From positions 1-28,100 of the IMG/VR virus record IMGVR_UViG_3300003322_000736: a DNA stretch of 28,100 nucleotides. One strand, given 5' to 3'. The stretch is from a virus. The translations under genes were made by a program, and so were the position numbers. The notes beneath the pieces were generated by a model. It searched no databases. It saw only the letters and a list, made by a program, of their open reading frames with translations, and was not told the origin of the DNA. Below, in pieces: positions 17,514-24,174 of the stretch; within the stretch, counting starts at the first letter, position 1, and every line of letters starts with the position of its first letter.

Positions 17514-17535
17514 TCGATATCGCACCGAGACCACC

Positions 17536-17560
17536 AAGGCGTCCCTAGGGCGCCTTTTTT
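17536..17560 (+). terminator. Rho-independent terminator between baseplate and fibre genes
   Basis: AAGGCGTCC, loop CTA, GGGCGCCTT (nine pairs, one G-U), running into six T at 17555-17560. It ends 13 bases before the ATG of the fibre gene. Confidence 0.85.
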
Positions 17561-17573
17561 ATTGGGCGACTTC

Positions 17574-18632
17574 ATGGCCACTTACATCTTTGCCAATAAC
17601 GTAAACACTCAGCTGGCCGCGGCGGCCAGCAGCGCAGCAACGACACTTACGCTTGCCAGTTCTGCCAATCTTCCGACGCTCTCGGCAGGCCAATCGATGC
17701 CGCTAACGCTTAATGACGCGGCGACCGGTCAGGTTTATGAGGTCGTCTATGTAACGGCGATCAGCGGCGTCACGCTGACCGTTACGCGAGGCCAGGAGGG
17801 CACCACTGCGCAGAATTGGAACATCGGCGACTTCGCTTTCTGTGCACCAACGGCGAGTACTTTGGCGCCCGTGCAGGGCAATCCAGCAAATACCTTTCAA
17901 GTCGCCCCCGCCACCGCTTCAAGTCAGGCCGCGCAGTTGAGCCAAGTGCTAGGCAAGCAGCAGCTTTTCACGGCGAGCGGTTCGTTTACAGTACCCGCGG
18001 GCGTCACAACGATCTATGGCAGTGGTTGCGGTGGCGGCAGCGGCGGTGGCGGCGGCGGCGGTAATACTTCCACAGGCGCCACAGGCGGTGGTGGTGGCGG
18101 TGCAGGCGCTCAATTCATTTACAAGCAAGCCATCACCGTCGTGCCGGGCCAAGTTTTGACGATCACCATTGGTACGGGAGGCAATGGTGGCAGTGCAGGA
18201 TCATCCGCGGGCGGCAACGGCGGCAACGGCACGGCTGGGACATCGACGACAGTCAGCGGTACAAGTCCTACTGTGAGCATTACACTGCAGCCAGGCGGTT
18301 TCGGTGTAGGTTCGATTGGCAATACAGGCGGGAGCAATAGCGGTCCGGGTAATGGCGGCACGCCGCCGACCGGCGCGCAGGCTGGCGCAGGCGGCACGAT
18401 CGGTCTCCCCAACCTTACAGGTCTATCGCCAGCACCTGGTTTTGGTGGCGCAGGCGGCGGTACGCCATTTGGCGTAGGTGGTCTAGTGTCCTCCGTTGCG
18501 TCGGGCGCTAACGGGCATGCCGGTGTCGGCTTTGGTGCGGGCGGTGCGGGCGGTAACGGCGCTACAACGGGTGGCCTTGCTGGAGGTGCAGGCGGCGCAG
18601 GCGCACCTGGCATGTTTTTAATCGAATGGTAA
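17574..18632 (+). CDS. Tail fibre/adhesin with glycine-rich C-terminal domain
   Basis: 352 residues from ATG 17574; a TTG at 17562 is in frame but would lie against the terminator. Residues 1-100 are a virion-binding N-terminus I know from many fibres (FANNVNTQLAAA, LTLASSANLPTLSAGQ, VTRGQEGTTAQNW). Residues 131-147 (FTASGSFTVPAGVTTIY) introduce a glycine-rich domain with runs of up to seven Gly, ending in GMFLIEW. Such domains form polyglycine helix bundles in phage adhesins (S16 gp38 is the known structure) and present variable receptor-binding loops. The ribosome site is weak. It probably determines host range with the next gene. Confidence 0.75.
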   Translation: MATYIFANNVNTQLAAAASSAATTLTLASSANLPTLSAGQSMPLTLNDAATGQVYEVVYVTAISGVTLTVTRGQEGTTAQNWNIGDFAFCAPTASTLAPVQGNPANTFQVAPATASSQAAQLSQVLGKQQLFTASGSFTVPAGVTTIYGSGCGGGSGGGGGGGNTSTGATGGGGGGAGAQFIYKQAITVVPGQVLTITIGTGGNGGSAGSSAGGNGGNGTAGTSTTVSGTSPTVSITLQPGGFGVGSIGNTGGSNSGPGNGGTPPTGAQAGAGGTIGLPNLTGLSPAPGFGGAGGGTPFGVGGLVSSVASGANGHAGVGFGAGGAGGNGATTGGLAGGAGGAGAPGMFLIEW

Positions 18633-18642
18633 GGATAAAAAA

Positions 18643-20394
18643 ATGAGCGTTCCGGCATCGGATGTTGTATTCACGAATGAGGGTACGGGCGGCGTTGCGC
18701 GCTCACTGGCTGATAAACTAAGTGAATCCGCTTTTGCATCAGCGGGAGACTTTGACAATCTCGCCGATGCCTGCGCAGCGTCAGATGTCATCAACGTTTC
18801 GGTTACTGTCGACGGAAGCACGACGTCTATCGCTAATCCTTCGGTTATGGACGCGCAGCTAATTGGCGATGGTGCTGTAACGGGTATAACTCGCAAACGG
18901 GTCATTCCACGCGTCTCGCCGTCTGACGATTTCGATGATGTGGATATTTCTGCGGCAATTCATCTCAAACAGTTGAACACCGCATACAACCCCGTTGTTG
19001 TTCTGCTTGGCGATAGTTTGTCAACGTATTTTGCCAATAGCATCGCGCGCAGTGACATGTTGGCTGAATGCCTTCGTACGGCATTGCAGGATCAGCTTGG
19101 GCCTATTCGTTTTTATGATCGAAGTATCTCGGGGACGAGCTATACCAATTTTCTTGGTAACAATTACAACGCATCGATCAGTTGGTACACCAATTCCTCG
19201 TGGGGATGGTACCAATATGTGCAGCAACTCGCTCCCGATATGGTAGTTCTTGCTTGGGGCATGAACGACAATTCGTCAATCAAAATGCAAGCTATCGCCA
19301 ACGTTGTGCAGTGGTTGACAAATCCGGCTAATCTACCCAAAACGCCCACGATCGTTTTTGCGACCAATCTTGTGCCTAGTCCATCAACACCCGCAAGCCT
19401 GGATGGCGTAGCGGGTCAGTTCACGCGCGACATATCGGCGGGCGCCGTACGAACGTACGCAAAGTTCTACGGTTATGGTTTGCTGGATTTTCACCGAAAA
19501 GTATGCCGTGTGCGCGACGGTTTCGATCCCGTATCAAGCGCTATCGGAAATACACAAACCATTTCAGCTGTTACATCGGGATCGCAACAAAATATCACCG
19601 GCACGAAACCGTGCATGGATTGGAAAGCGCGCATCTATTTCAATGCGGATGCGCTCAACACGACCAACACGATGACGATGTTGCTCGGCGCTGGCGGCAA
19701 TGATTTCTTGGCGATCGCACGCCCATCTTCCAATCAGTTGGAATTTACACTTTCCGCAGGGGCGTCTGATCAACTTGTTTATCTAAACAAAACAGTCAAC
19801 TATACACTACCATCAGGTAGTGGCTACTATCTTGTTGTCGAACGTTCCAACAATGGTGTAACGATTTATCAAGACTTGACTAGCAATGCGGGTGGCTATA
19901 GTGATCCGATTTTCAGCAGCAAGATCATCGCCACAGGCGGCGATTACACGCCTCGCATCACCAGTACAGCAGGAGGCTTTTTAGTCCAAGCCGATCTGTC
20001 TTATGGATCGCCGCGGCTCAACCGGCCTTCAATAAAAAATAGTGTGCTGTGGGGTGACGGAAGTCAGTCCGTCGGAGAGTATGGTGGGAGCGGTTTCAAC
20101 CATGCTAGCGGCTGGATGGCAACGCATGTTTATCGCCCCATGCTGCGTAATGTTCAGTGGTGCTATCCTCAGACGCCGCGCGGTACTGTTTACGTAGGCG
20201 TTGGCGCATCATCCTATTCGGTAGGTTTGCCACAGTTGGAAGGATCTGATCAATACCAAGTTTATTGGTCTCCGGTAGGGGGTCCATTGCCACCTGGTTA
20301 CGTGTCCGCAAAATCGATAAGCGGGTTTACCATTCAGTTTACGACGCAAACGACAAGCGCGTCCTATATGACGTGGTACATTGTTCGCCAGTAG
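18643..20394 (+). CDS. Tailspike with SGNH/GDSL esterase domain
   Basis: 583 residues with AAGGA before the ATG. Residues 1-110 are a probable virion anchor. The SGNH fold begins at about 115: block I VVLLGDSLS with Ser125, block II Gly164 (SISGTSY), block III GMND with Asn208. The catalytic His is most likely H487 in FNHASGWMATHVY; the usual Asp three residues before it is not there. Between block III and H487, residues about 300-455 form a beta-rich insert (KARIYFNAD, FLAIARPSSNQLEFTLS, YYLVVERSNNGVTIYQD) that resembles a lectin-type jelly roll. Expected role: removal of O-acetyl groups from surface polysaccharide during adsorption. Substrate unknown. Confidence 0.75.
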   Translation: MSVPASDVVFTNEGTGGVARSLADKLSESAFASAGDFDNLADACAASDVINVSVTVDGSTTSIANPSVMDAQLIGDGAVTGITRKRVIPRVSPSDDFDDVDISAAIHLKQLNTAYNPVVVLLGDSLSTYFANSIARSDMLAECLRTALQDQLGPIRFYDRSISGTSYTNFLGNNYNASISWYTNSSWGWYQYVQQLAPDMVVLAWGMNDNSSIKMQAIANVVQWLTNPANLPKTPTIVFATNLVPSPSTPASLDGVAGQFTRDISAGAVRTYAKFYGYGLLDFHRKVCRVRDGFDPVSSAIGNTQTISAVTSGSQQNITGTKPCMDWKARIYFNADALNTTNTMTMLLGAGGNDFLAIARPSSNQLEFTLSAGASDQLVYLNKTVNYTLPSGSGYYLVVERSNNGVTIYQDLTSNAGGYSDPIFSSKIIATGGDYTPRITSTAGGFLVQADLSYGSPRLNRPSIKNSVLWGDGSQSVGEYGGSGFNHASGWMATHVYRPMLRNVQWCYPQTPRGTVYVGVGASSYSVGLPQLEGSDQYQVYWSPVGGPLPPGYVSAKSISGFTIQFTTQTTSASYMTWYIVRQ

Positions 20395-20408
20395 CCAAGC
20401 ATTGGTGT

Positions 20409-20421
20409 ATGCTTTTAGCAT
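20409..20421. other. Short inverted repeat before the methyltransferase gene
   Basis: ATGCT, three T, AGCAT, in the 49-base gap between tailspike and methyltransferase. Too short for a terminator by itself; it may be an operator half-site pair or chance. Confidence 0.3.
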
Positions 20422-20443
20422 GGATAGCTAACGAGGATGGCTT

Positions 20444-21139
20444 ATGGACTTCGATTATACTGGCTCGGATTTGCTTACAGCAAACGAAAAGGCGTTGCAT
20501 TCCTACAATCGATGGATTGTTGATCGTTTCGTAGATATCGCAAAGCAGCATGGATCAAAAGCAATTGTTGATTTTGGGGCGGGAATTGGAACGCTATGCT
20601 CAATATTTCGCGATACATGCAATATATCTCCGATAGCCCTTGAAATAGACCAAGATCAAAGAAATGTCATATCCCTTCGTGGGTTCCAGTCCGTTAGCTC
20701 TATAGATGAACTTCCGTCTCATGTTGATCTGATATATACGTCCAACGTACTGGAGCATATAGAGGACGATATCGAAGCCCTCCGTAAGCTTGGCGAACAT
20801 CTTTTGCCTACAGGAAGGCTTGCTATCTTTGTCCCAGCTTTTAATGCACTTTGGTCATCAATGGATGACAAGGTTGGACATTATCGTCGGTATACAAAGC
20901 GGATACTTACGCGGCATTTAGAGCAAGCAGGTTATGAAATCGAATCAATTAAATATGCCGATTCTTTGGGGTTTTTCCTGGCCCTGCTATTTAAGACCAT
21001 TGGAAGCAATTCCGGTGAGCCTAGTGACGCCTCACTTCGCTTCTTTGATCGATATCTATGGCCAATAAGTCGATGCCTTGATGTGATCACTCATCCATTC
21101 TTTGGGAAGAACATCCTGGCGGTAGCGAAGAAGGTTTAA
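20444..21139 (+). CDS. Class I SAM-dependent methyltransferase, probable lysogenic-conversion gene
   Basis: 231 residues with GAGG seven bases before the ATG. Motif I is VDFGAGIGT (42-50), the acidic residue after strand 2 is E67 (ALEID), and DLIYTSNVLEHIEDD spans 95-109. GHYRRYT (145-151), followed by LEQAGYEIESIKYADSLGFF, is the ending I know from methyltransferases encoded with polysaccharide and lipid-glycan genes. Base composition is lower in GC than the virion genes. It is the last late-strand gene, next to the attachment site, where temperate phages carry cargo genes. A role in modifying host surface glycan is an inference; DNA methylation is unlikely because no DNA-recognition domain or DPPY-type motif is present. 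Confidence 0.75.
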   Translation: MDFDYTGSDLLTANEKALHSYNRWIVDRFVDIAKQHGSKAIVDFGAGIGTLCSIFRDTCNISPIALEIDQDQRNVISLRGFQSVSSIDELPSHVDLIYTSNVLEHIEDDIEALRKLGEHLLPTGRLAIFVPAFNALWSSMDDKVGHYRRYTKRILTRHLEQAGYEIESIKYADSLGFFLALLFKTIGSNSGEPSDASLRFFDRYLWPISRCLDVITHPFFGKNILAVAKKV

Positions 21140-21432
21140 CCATCCGGCCACGGCCAGGGCTCGTCGGGCTCCTGTCCACCCGACCCAATGCGCATAGCCT
21201 GTCCCTTGATCTTGTGCTCATGGTGGCGTGCGTACCCATCGATCCACCGCTTCGCCTGCTTGAAGCTGGCGGCGTAGTACGGCCCTGGATTCGCCGGTCC
21301 CTTGCCTGGCGCAAACAGGATCTCCCATTCGTGTCCCATATCCCGCACTCGACAGAAGGGCTGTGCGGCGTAGTGCACGCGGAAGTAGAACGAGTCATCG
21401 ATCCACTGGCACTGCTCGTAGGTGTAGCCCAT
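21136..21432 (-). CDS. Small hypothetical protein between methyltransferase and attP
   Basis: 98 residues. Its stop codon overlaps the methyltransferase stop (tail to tail, three shared bases region 21136-21139). Aromatic and Trp/Tyr-rich, with HEWEILFAPGKGPANPG, KQAKRWIDGY and an acidic Trp/Pro ending (EPWPWPDG). I do not recognise a family. The ribosome site GAGG is close to the ATG. It lies between the late arm and the attachment core, a place for cargo or early-lysogeny genes. Confidence 0.55.
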   Translation of the reverse strand: MGYTYEQCQWIDDSFYFRVHYAAQPFCRVRDMGHEWEILFAPGKGPANPGPYYAASFKQAKRWIDGYARHHEHKIKGQAMRIGSGGQEPDEPWPWPDG

Positions 21433-21452
21433 GGCCTCGATTTTAGGCTATT

Positions 21453-21471
21453 TGGTCTCACGCTGGTCTCA
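21453..21471 (+). repeat. Direct repeat TGGTCTCA x2, left of attachment core
   Basis: TGGTCTCA at 21453-21460 and again at 21464-21471, an 11-bp spacing from start to start. Related TGGTCACA copies lie on the other side of the core at 21627-21653. Candidate arm-type binding sites for integrase or excisionase. Confidence 0.45.
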
Positions 21472-21508
21472 GTCGCATCCTAAGTTATTGATTTAATGTC
21501 TAAGACAA

Positions 21509-21558
21509 GCCCCCTCCTAAGGGGAAGGTCGCACGTTCGAATCGTGTCGGGGGCACCA
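21509..21558 (+). other. Attachment-site core (attP-like): 3' part of a tRNA-Arg(CCU) gene
   Basis: From the anticodon arm on, this reads as tRNA: stem Cs at 21510-21513, anticodon CCT at 21516-21518, stem GGGG at 21521-21524, T arm GCACG-TTCGAAT-CGTGT at 21531-21547, acceptor strand CGGGGGC, discriminator A and CCA at 21556-21558. The 5' half is absent: the expected GCCCCCG acceptor strand and D arm are not found upstream. A 3' tRNA fragment beside an integrase gene is the standard att core. Because phage genes lie on both sides, it is best read as attP. Confidence 0.8.
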
Positions 21559-21570
21559 TTTTTCAATGAC

Positions 21571-22641
21571 TTACACGATGGATCGTTTCATGCGTACCGT
21601 TCTTTTGCGACGTTTTACGCGACGCTTGGTCACAGTGGTCACAGCAGTGACCAAGAGCTTATCCAATAGCTTTACAGCGCCGTCCGAACCCTCTGGCGTA
21701 AGGTGCGCATAGTACTTCTCTGTCGTCGCATAGTCAGCATGCCCCATCAGGATTTGAATGCGTCTTAGCGGCACGCCGGCCATGGTCAGATTTGCACCAA
21801 AGGTGTGGCGGAGTCGGTGCAGGGTACCCCCTATCTTGGCCTTCTTGGCATCCGCACGGAACCAATCACTAAGCGTATCTTTGTGCACGCTGACGATGGG
21901 GTCAGGCAATTGGTCAAGCGCCTGCTTGGCGCATTTGTTCAATGGGATCTCCCGCCATTTGCCGGACTTCGTACGGCCTTCCTCATTCTCGCCAGGCTCG
22001 GACTCAATCTGTAGCTTCCCACGTACGACCTTGTCTTTGGTGAGACCGGCAGCCTCGCCGCGGCGCAGTCCCGTGTGCGCCATGAACCGCCACAGCGCAG
22101 CGCGCTTCGGGTTTGCCTTATACAAGGCATTCAGCGCCTTTGCGTCATAGAACCGAACCGCGACACTCCGCACACCCTTGGGTGCGGTCACACCCTCTAG
22201 CGGGTTATGCGTGAACAGCTTCCAAGCAATGCCGCGCTTGATGGCAGCTTTCAGCCGACGAATTTCTTTCCCCACAGTTTCCTTTGAAACCCTATCGATG
22301 GTAAGTCGATCCGTCTTGTACTTGACCATCTCTGTAGGTTGGATGGTATCGATCTGGCGTGTTCCATATTTGGCCTTGAACAAGCGAAGCTCGCTCGTAG
22401 CCTTGCTAATCGTGGTCGGGTGTTCTGCCTTGTACCACTCTAGATACGAATCGATGAAGTCGCCAAGCCTTGGCGCAGTCGCAATAATGCGAACGCCATA
22501 ATTGAGTTCTATTTCCTTCGCTGCTCGAATCTCCTCAGCTTCTCTAGCGCTAATCTTACCGATGGAGAGGCGTTGCCGCTTGGGATCGCGCCAGTTGAGG
22601 TAGGCAGATTCACCACGCCAGTAGAGGGTGACGCGGACCAT
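21571..22641 (-). CDS. int: Tyrosine recombinase (phage integrase)
   Basis: 356 residues. The catalytic set is complete: Arg193 in HTGLRRGEAAGL, a Lys at 225-228 (TKSGKWREIPL), HxxR at 275-278 (LHRLRHTFG), His301 in LMGHADYATT and Tyr310 or Tyr311 in EKYYAHL. The N-terminal part holds the arm-binding and core-binding domains (LYWRGESAYLNWRD at the start). The C-terminus is very basic (KRRVKRRKRTVRMKR). GGAG lies seven bases before the ATG, inside the upstream gene. The gene ends 12 bases from the tRNA-derived core, in keeping with integration into tRNA-Arg. Confidence 0.95.
   Translation of the reverse strand: MVRVTLYWRGESAYLNWRDPKRQRLSIGKISAREAEEIRAAKEIELNYGVRIIATAPRLGDFIDSYLEWYKAEHPTTISKATSELRLFKAKYGTRQIDTIQPTEMVKYKTDRLTIDRVSKETVGKEIRRLKAAIKRGIAWKLFTHNPLEGVTAPKGVRSVAVRFYDAKALNALYKANPKRAALWRFMAHTGLRRGEAAGLTKDKVVRGKLQIESEPGENEEGRTKSGKWREIPLNKCAKQALDQLPDPIVSVHKDTLSDWFRADAKKAKIGGTLHRLRHTFGANLTMAGVPLRRIQILMGHADYATTEKYYAHLTPEGSDGAVKLLDKLLVTAVTTVTKRRVKRRKRTVRMKRSIV
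21627..21653 (+). repeat. TGGTCACAG direct repeat plus inverted copy, right of attachment core
   Basis: TGGTCACAG at 21627-21635 and 21636-21644 back to back, then the inverted form CAGTGACCA at 21645-21653. They lie inside the 3' end of int, where they also encode a VTAVTTVTK stretch, so part of the repetition could be coding. The similarity to the TGGTCTCA pair on the other side is what makes them candidate arm sites. Confidence 0.45.
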
Positions 22642-22835
22642 TGTTTCGCTCCGTGGATTGCTGCATATAGCGCAGCCTTCTCGTACAGTTGACGTCCCAT
22701 GAAGTTGCGCGGGACTAATCCGTATTCAGATGCCTTGCGCCGGAAGTGGTCTTCGCTGACGCCGCAATAGAACGCCGCCTCAGTGACAGTCAGCCAATCT
22801 TTCCCGCTGATATCAATCTTCTCCGCCGCCCCCAT
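22509..22835 (-). CDS. HTH DNA-binding protein, probable excisionase
   Basis: 108 residues from ATG 22835, chosen because GGAGG ends five bases upstream. Residues 13-55 hold a winged-helix/HTH_17-like unit: WLTVTEAAFYCGVSEDHFRRKASEYG, then LVPRNFMGRQLYEKAAL. This is the pattern of small excisionases and MerR-type DNA-binding proteins. The C-terminal half is Ser/Thr/Pro-rich with a basic end (LEKLRRFEQRRK). It lies just upstream of int and overlaps it by 133 bases in another frame. Excisionase is the best reading from position; it may also regulate int. Confidence 0.65.
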   Translation of the reverse strand: MGAAEKIDISGKDWLTVTEAAFYCGVSEDHFRRKASEYGLVPRNFMGRQLYEKAALYAAIHGAKQWSASPSTGVVNLPTSTGAIPSGNASPSVRLALEKLRRFEQRRK

Positions 22836-22868
22836 ATCACCCTCCAAATACCAATACGGTCTTCAGCT

Positions 22869-23057
22869 TCATTTCGGCGGCTCCAATGGCATCCAGTGAG
22901 TTGGCGTGTAATAGACATACATGGATCCATCTTCTAAAAACCACAAACGCCCGCGACGCTTCATGACATGCTCGTTACGTATACCATTTTTGTCATCGAT
23001 CTTTGTCATGACGGCCTGATTCTCCGGCGCGCTCTCAATAGGATTCCAATCACCCAT
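22869..23057 (-). CDS. Small DUF551-like protein
   Basis: 62 residues from the ATG at 23057, which has an AGGAGAAGGAG site just upstream; longer in-frame extensions run against the neighbouring gene. It begins WNPIESAPENQAVM, the hallmark of small DUF551-type phage proteins (W-x-P-I-x-S-A-P), and ends MYVYYTPTHWMPLEPP. The family has no known function. It follows the Cys-rich small gene with an eight-base overlap. Confidence 0.7.
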   Translation of the reverse strand: MGDWNPIESAPENQAVMTKIDDKNGIRNEHVMKRRGRLWFLEDGSMYVYYTPTHWMPLEPPK

Positions 23058-23223
23058 GCTCCTTCTCCTGCACGGCCATGGCGGCATCAATGAGCTTCCC
23101 TCCGCAATAGAGGCAAAACTCGGCGCTATTGTCCGAAGGGGTTCCATCGTTGAACAAGAAGCTGTGTCCGCATGCTGTGAAATATTGCCCCAGGTCGTCA
23201 AACGTCCATACGCACTCTTTCAT
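23050..23223 (-). CDS. Small Cys-rich (zinc-ribbon-like) phage protein
   Basis: 57 residues. Cysteines at 4, 18, 37 and 40, with CGH at 18-20 and FCLYCGGKL at 36-44. The pattern WTFDDLGQYFTACGHSF, a short acidic Asn/Gly linker, then CxxCG matches small phage proteins with a treble-clef-like metal site. Too short to be called by length alone, but composition, overlap with the next gene and motif support it. Function unknown; metal binding is inferred from the CGH and CxxC pairs. Confidence 0.7.
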   Translation of the reverse strand: MKECVWTFDDLGQYFTACGHSFLFNDGTPSDNSAEFCLYCGGKLIDAAMAVQEKEHG

Positions 23224-23259
23224 CTGATCCGATGATTCGGGATGGGTGAAAAGCTTAGT

Positions 23260-23595
23260 TCATGGCGGAATGTCCTCGCTATAAAGCTCAACTACTGAGT
23301 AGTGGCATTCAAACTTTTTGCAGATTTCGCCAACCGCCTCCTTGCTGGCGGAGAGGTGGGCGTCGATGTTAGCCAATGAATCGGCAAGCTTTTTTATTTC
23401 TGCTGCCCAATCTACGCACTGCCTGTCGGCATTATCTTCAGCAAACCTAGCATCGCGCGCGAGCGCCTTTGGTACACGCGCAGGCCATCGCCAACCATCT
23501 ATGCTAGGCATGCCTTTTCGTTGAGCCATTTCTGCACCGAGTTTGATAAGCTGCCCGCGCACCTGCTCCAACGTCATCGGTTTGTTGGTGGTCAT
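23260..23595 (-). CDS. Hypothetical early protein
   Basis: 111 residues from ATG 23595 (MTTNKPMTLEQ). Mostly helical and charged, with a Trp-rich segment (SIDGWRWPARVPKALARDARF), then a helical region AEIKKLADSLANIDAHLSAS that could form a coiled coil, and KKFECHYSVVELYSEDIPP at the end. I do not recognise a family. Four bases separate it from the gene before. It belongs to the early operon read towards int. Confidence 0.55.
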   Translation of the reverse strand: MTTNKPMTLEQVRGQLIKLGAEMAQRKGMPSIDGWRWPARVPKALARDARFAEDNADRQCVDWAAEIKKLADSLANIDAHLSASKEAVGEICKKFECHYSVVELYSEDIPP

Positions 23596-23599
23596 GGGA

Positions 23600-23770
23600 T
23601 TAATCATCCAGATCAATGATGCGGGTTACCCAGCCAACCTGTGCATTTTCTTCGAGCCACATCATTGCGGCGTCAGCGGACGAAAATACTTTGTTTTCCA
23701 TGTCATCTTCGTTTTGGATAACATGCACAAGATCGGCATTATCCGCGTCAAGCAGAATAACGGCACTCAT
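23600..23770 (-). CDS. Small acidic hypothetical protein
   Basis: 56 residues, with AAGGGAA just before the ATG; the start overlaps the stop of the preceding gene by four bases (ATGA). Acidic, with a two-strand, one-helix look: LLDADNADLVHVIQNEDD, VFSSADAAMMWLEENAQV, WVTRIIDLDD. This layout, with a "F-S-S-x-x-A-A-x-x-W-L" helix, is common in small phage proteins of unknown function. Too short to be picked up by a 60-codon cut-off. Confidence 0.65.
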   Translation of the reverse strand: MSAVILLDADNADLVHVIQNEDDMENKVFSSADAAMMWLEENAQVGWVTRIIDLDD

Positions 23771-24174
23771 TTCCCTTCCCCTTGCGCTGGCGCGGCAGCA
23801 GCTAGAAATGCAGCATAGTTAAGCAGCATTTGCTTGCCCGTAGCACGCGATGTCCAGTTATTAGCCTCATCTAACACCATTGCTGCGCTAAATCCGTCTG
23901 GATCATCCGGCACGCTCACCGCAGCGGATGGCGCGGATTGGAGGGCGGCGCATAATTGTTCCATCCAGAACCCGGCAGCCATTGGCTTGCGATCAGCCAA
24001 TTTGCACAGCCTGAAATATTCATCGCCCACTTTGCGAGCTAGATCAGTGGGCGTCACCACCGCGCGCTGCTGGCGTTCGGCGAGCCATGCGCGAAGATAT
24101 ATAGCAACTTGTGGATCGCCAGCATCATCACAACCCTTAGCAAGAAACTCGATCTGCTCGTTCGTGTAGGTCAC
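23767..24174 (-). CDS. Hypothetical early protein
   Basis: 135 residues from the GTG at 24174, chosen because GTG and the preceding TGA overlap as GTGA; an upstream in-frame ATG lies deep in the neighbour. N-terminus TYTNEQIEFLAKGCDDAGDPQVAIYLRAWLAE is helical; the middle contains ARKVGDEYFRLCKLADRKP; the end is Ala-rich. Family not recognised. Part of the coupled early gene string. Confidence 0.6.
   Translation of the reverse strand: MTYTNEQIEFLAKGCDDAGDPQVAIYLRAWLAERQQRAVVTPTDLARKVGDEYFRLCKLADRKPMAAGFWMEQLCAALQSAPSAAVSVPDDPDGFSAAMVLDEANNWTSRATGKQMLLNYAAFLAAAAPAQGEGK

Noticed and set aside
18028-18632. Possible CRISPR or DNA repeat array
   Set aside because: The repetition is irregular GGC/GGT glycine coding, with no constant repeat-spacer spacing.
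18119-18658. Proline-rich 179-codon frame on the - strand
   Set aside because: It is the reverse of the glycine codons (GGC/GCC) of the fibre domain, not a gene.
20444-21139. DNA methyltransferase of a restriction-modification system
   Set aside because: No DPPY/NPPY motif, no target-recognition region and no nuclease partner nearby; the ending fits small-molecule or glycan methyltransferases.
21087-21461. 124-codon - frame overlapping the 98-residue gene
   Set aside because: It runs into the methyltransferase in antisense and has weaker composition than the 98-residue frame, which ends exactly at the methyltransferase stop.
21440-21558. Complete tRNA-Arg gene
   Set aside because: No matching 5' acceptor strand or D arm is found at the right distance; only the 3' part is present.
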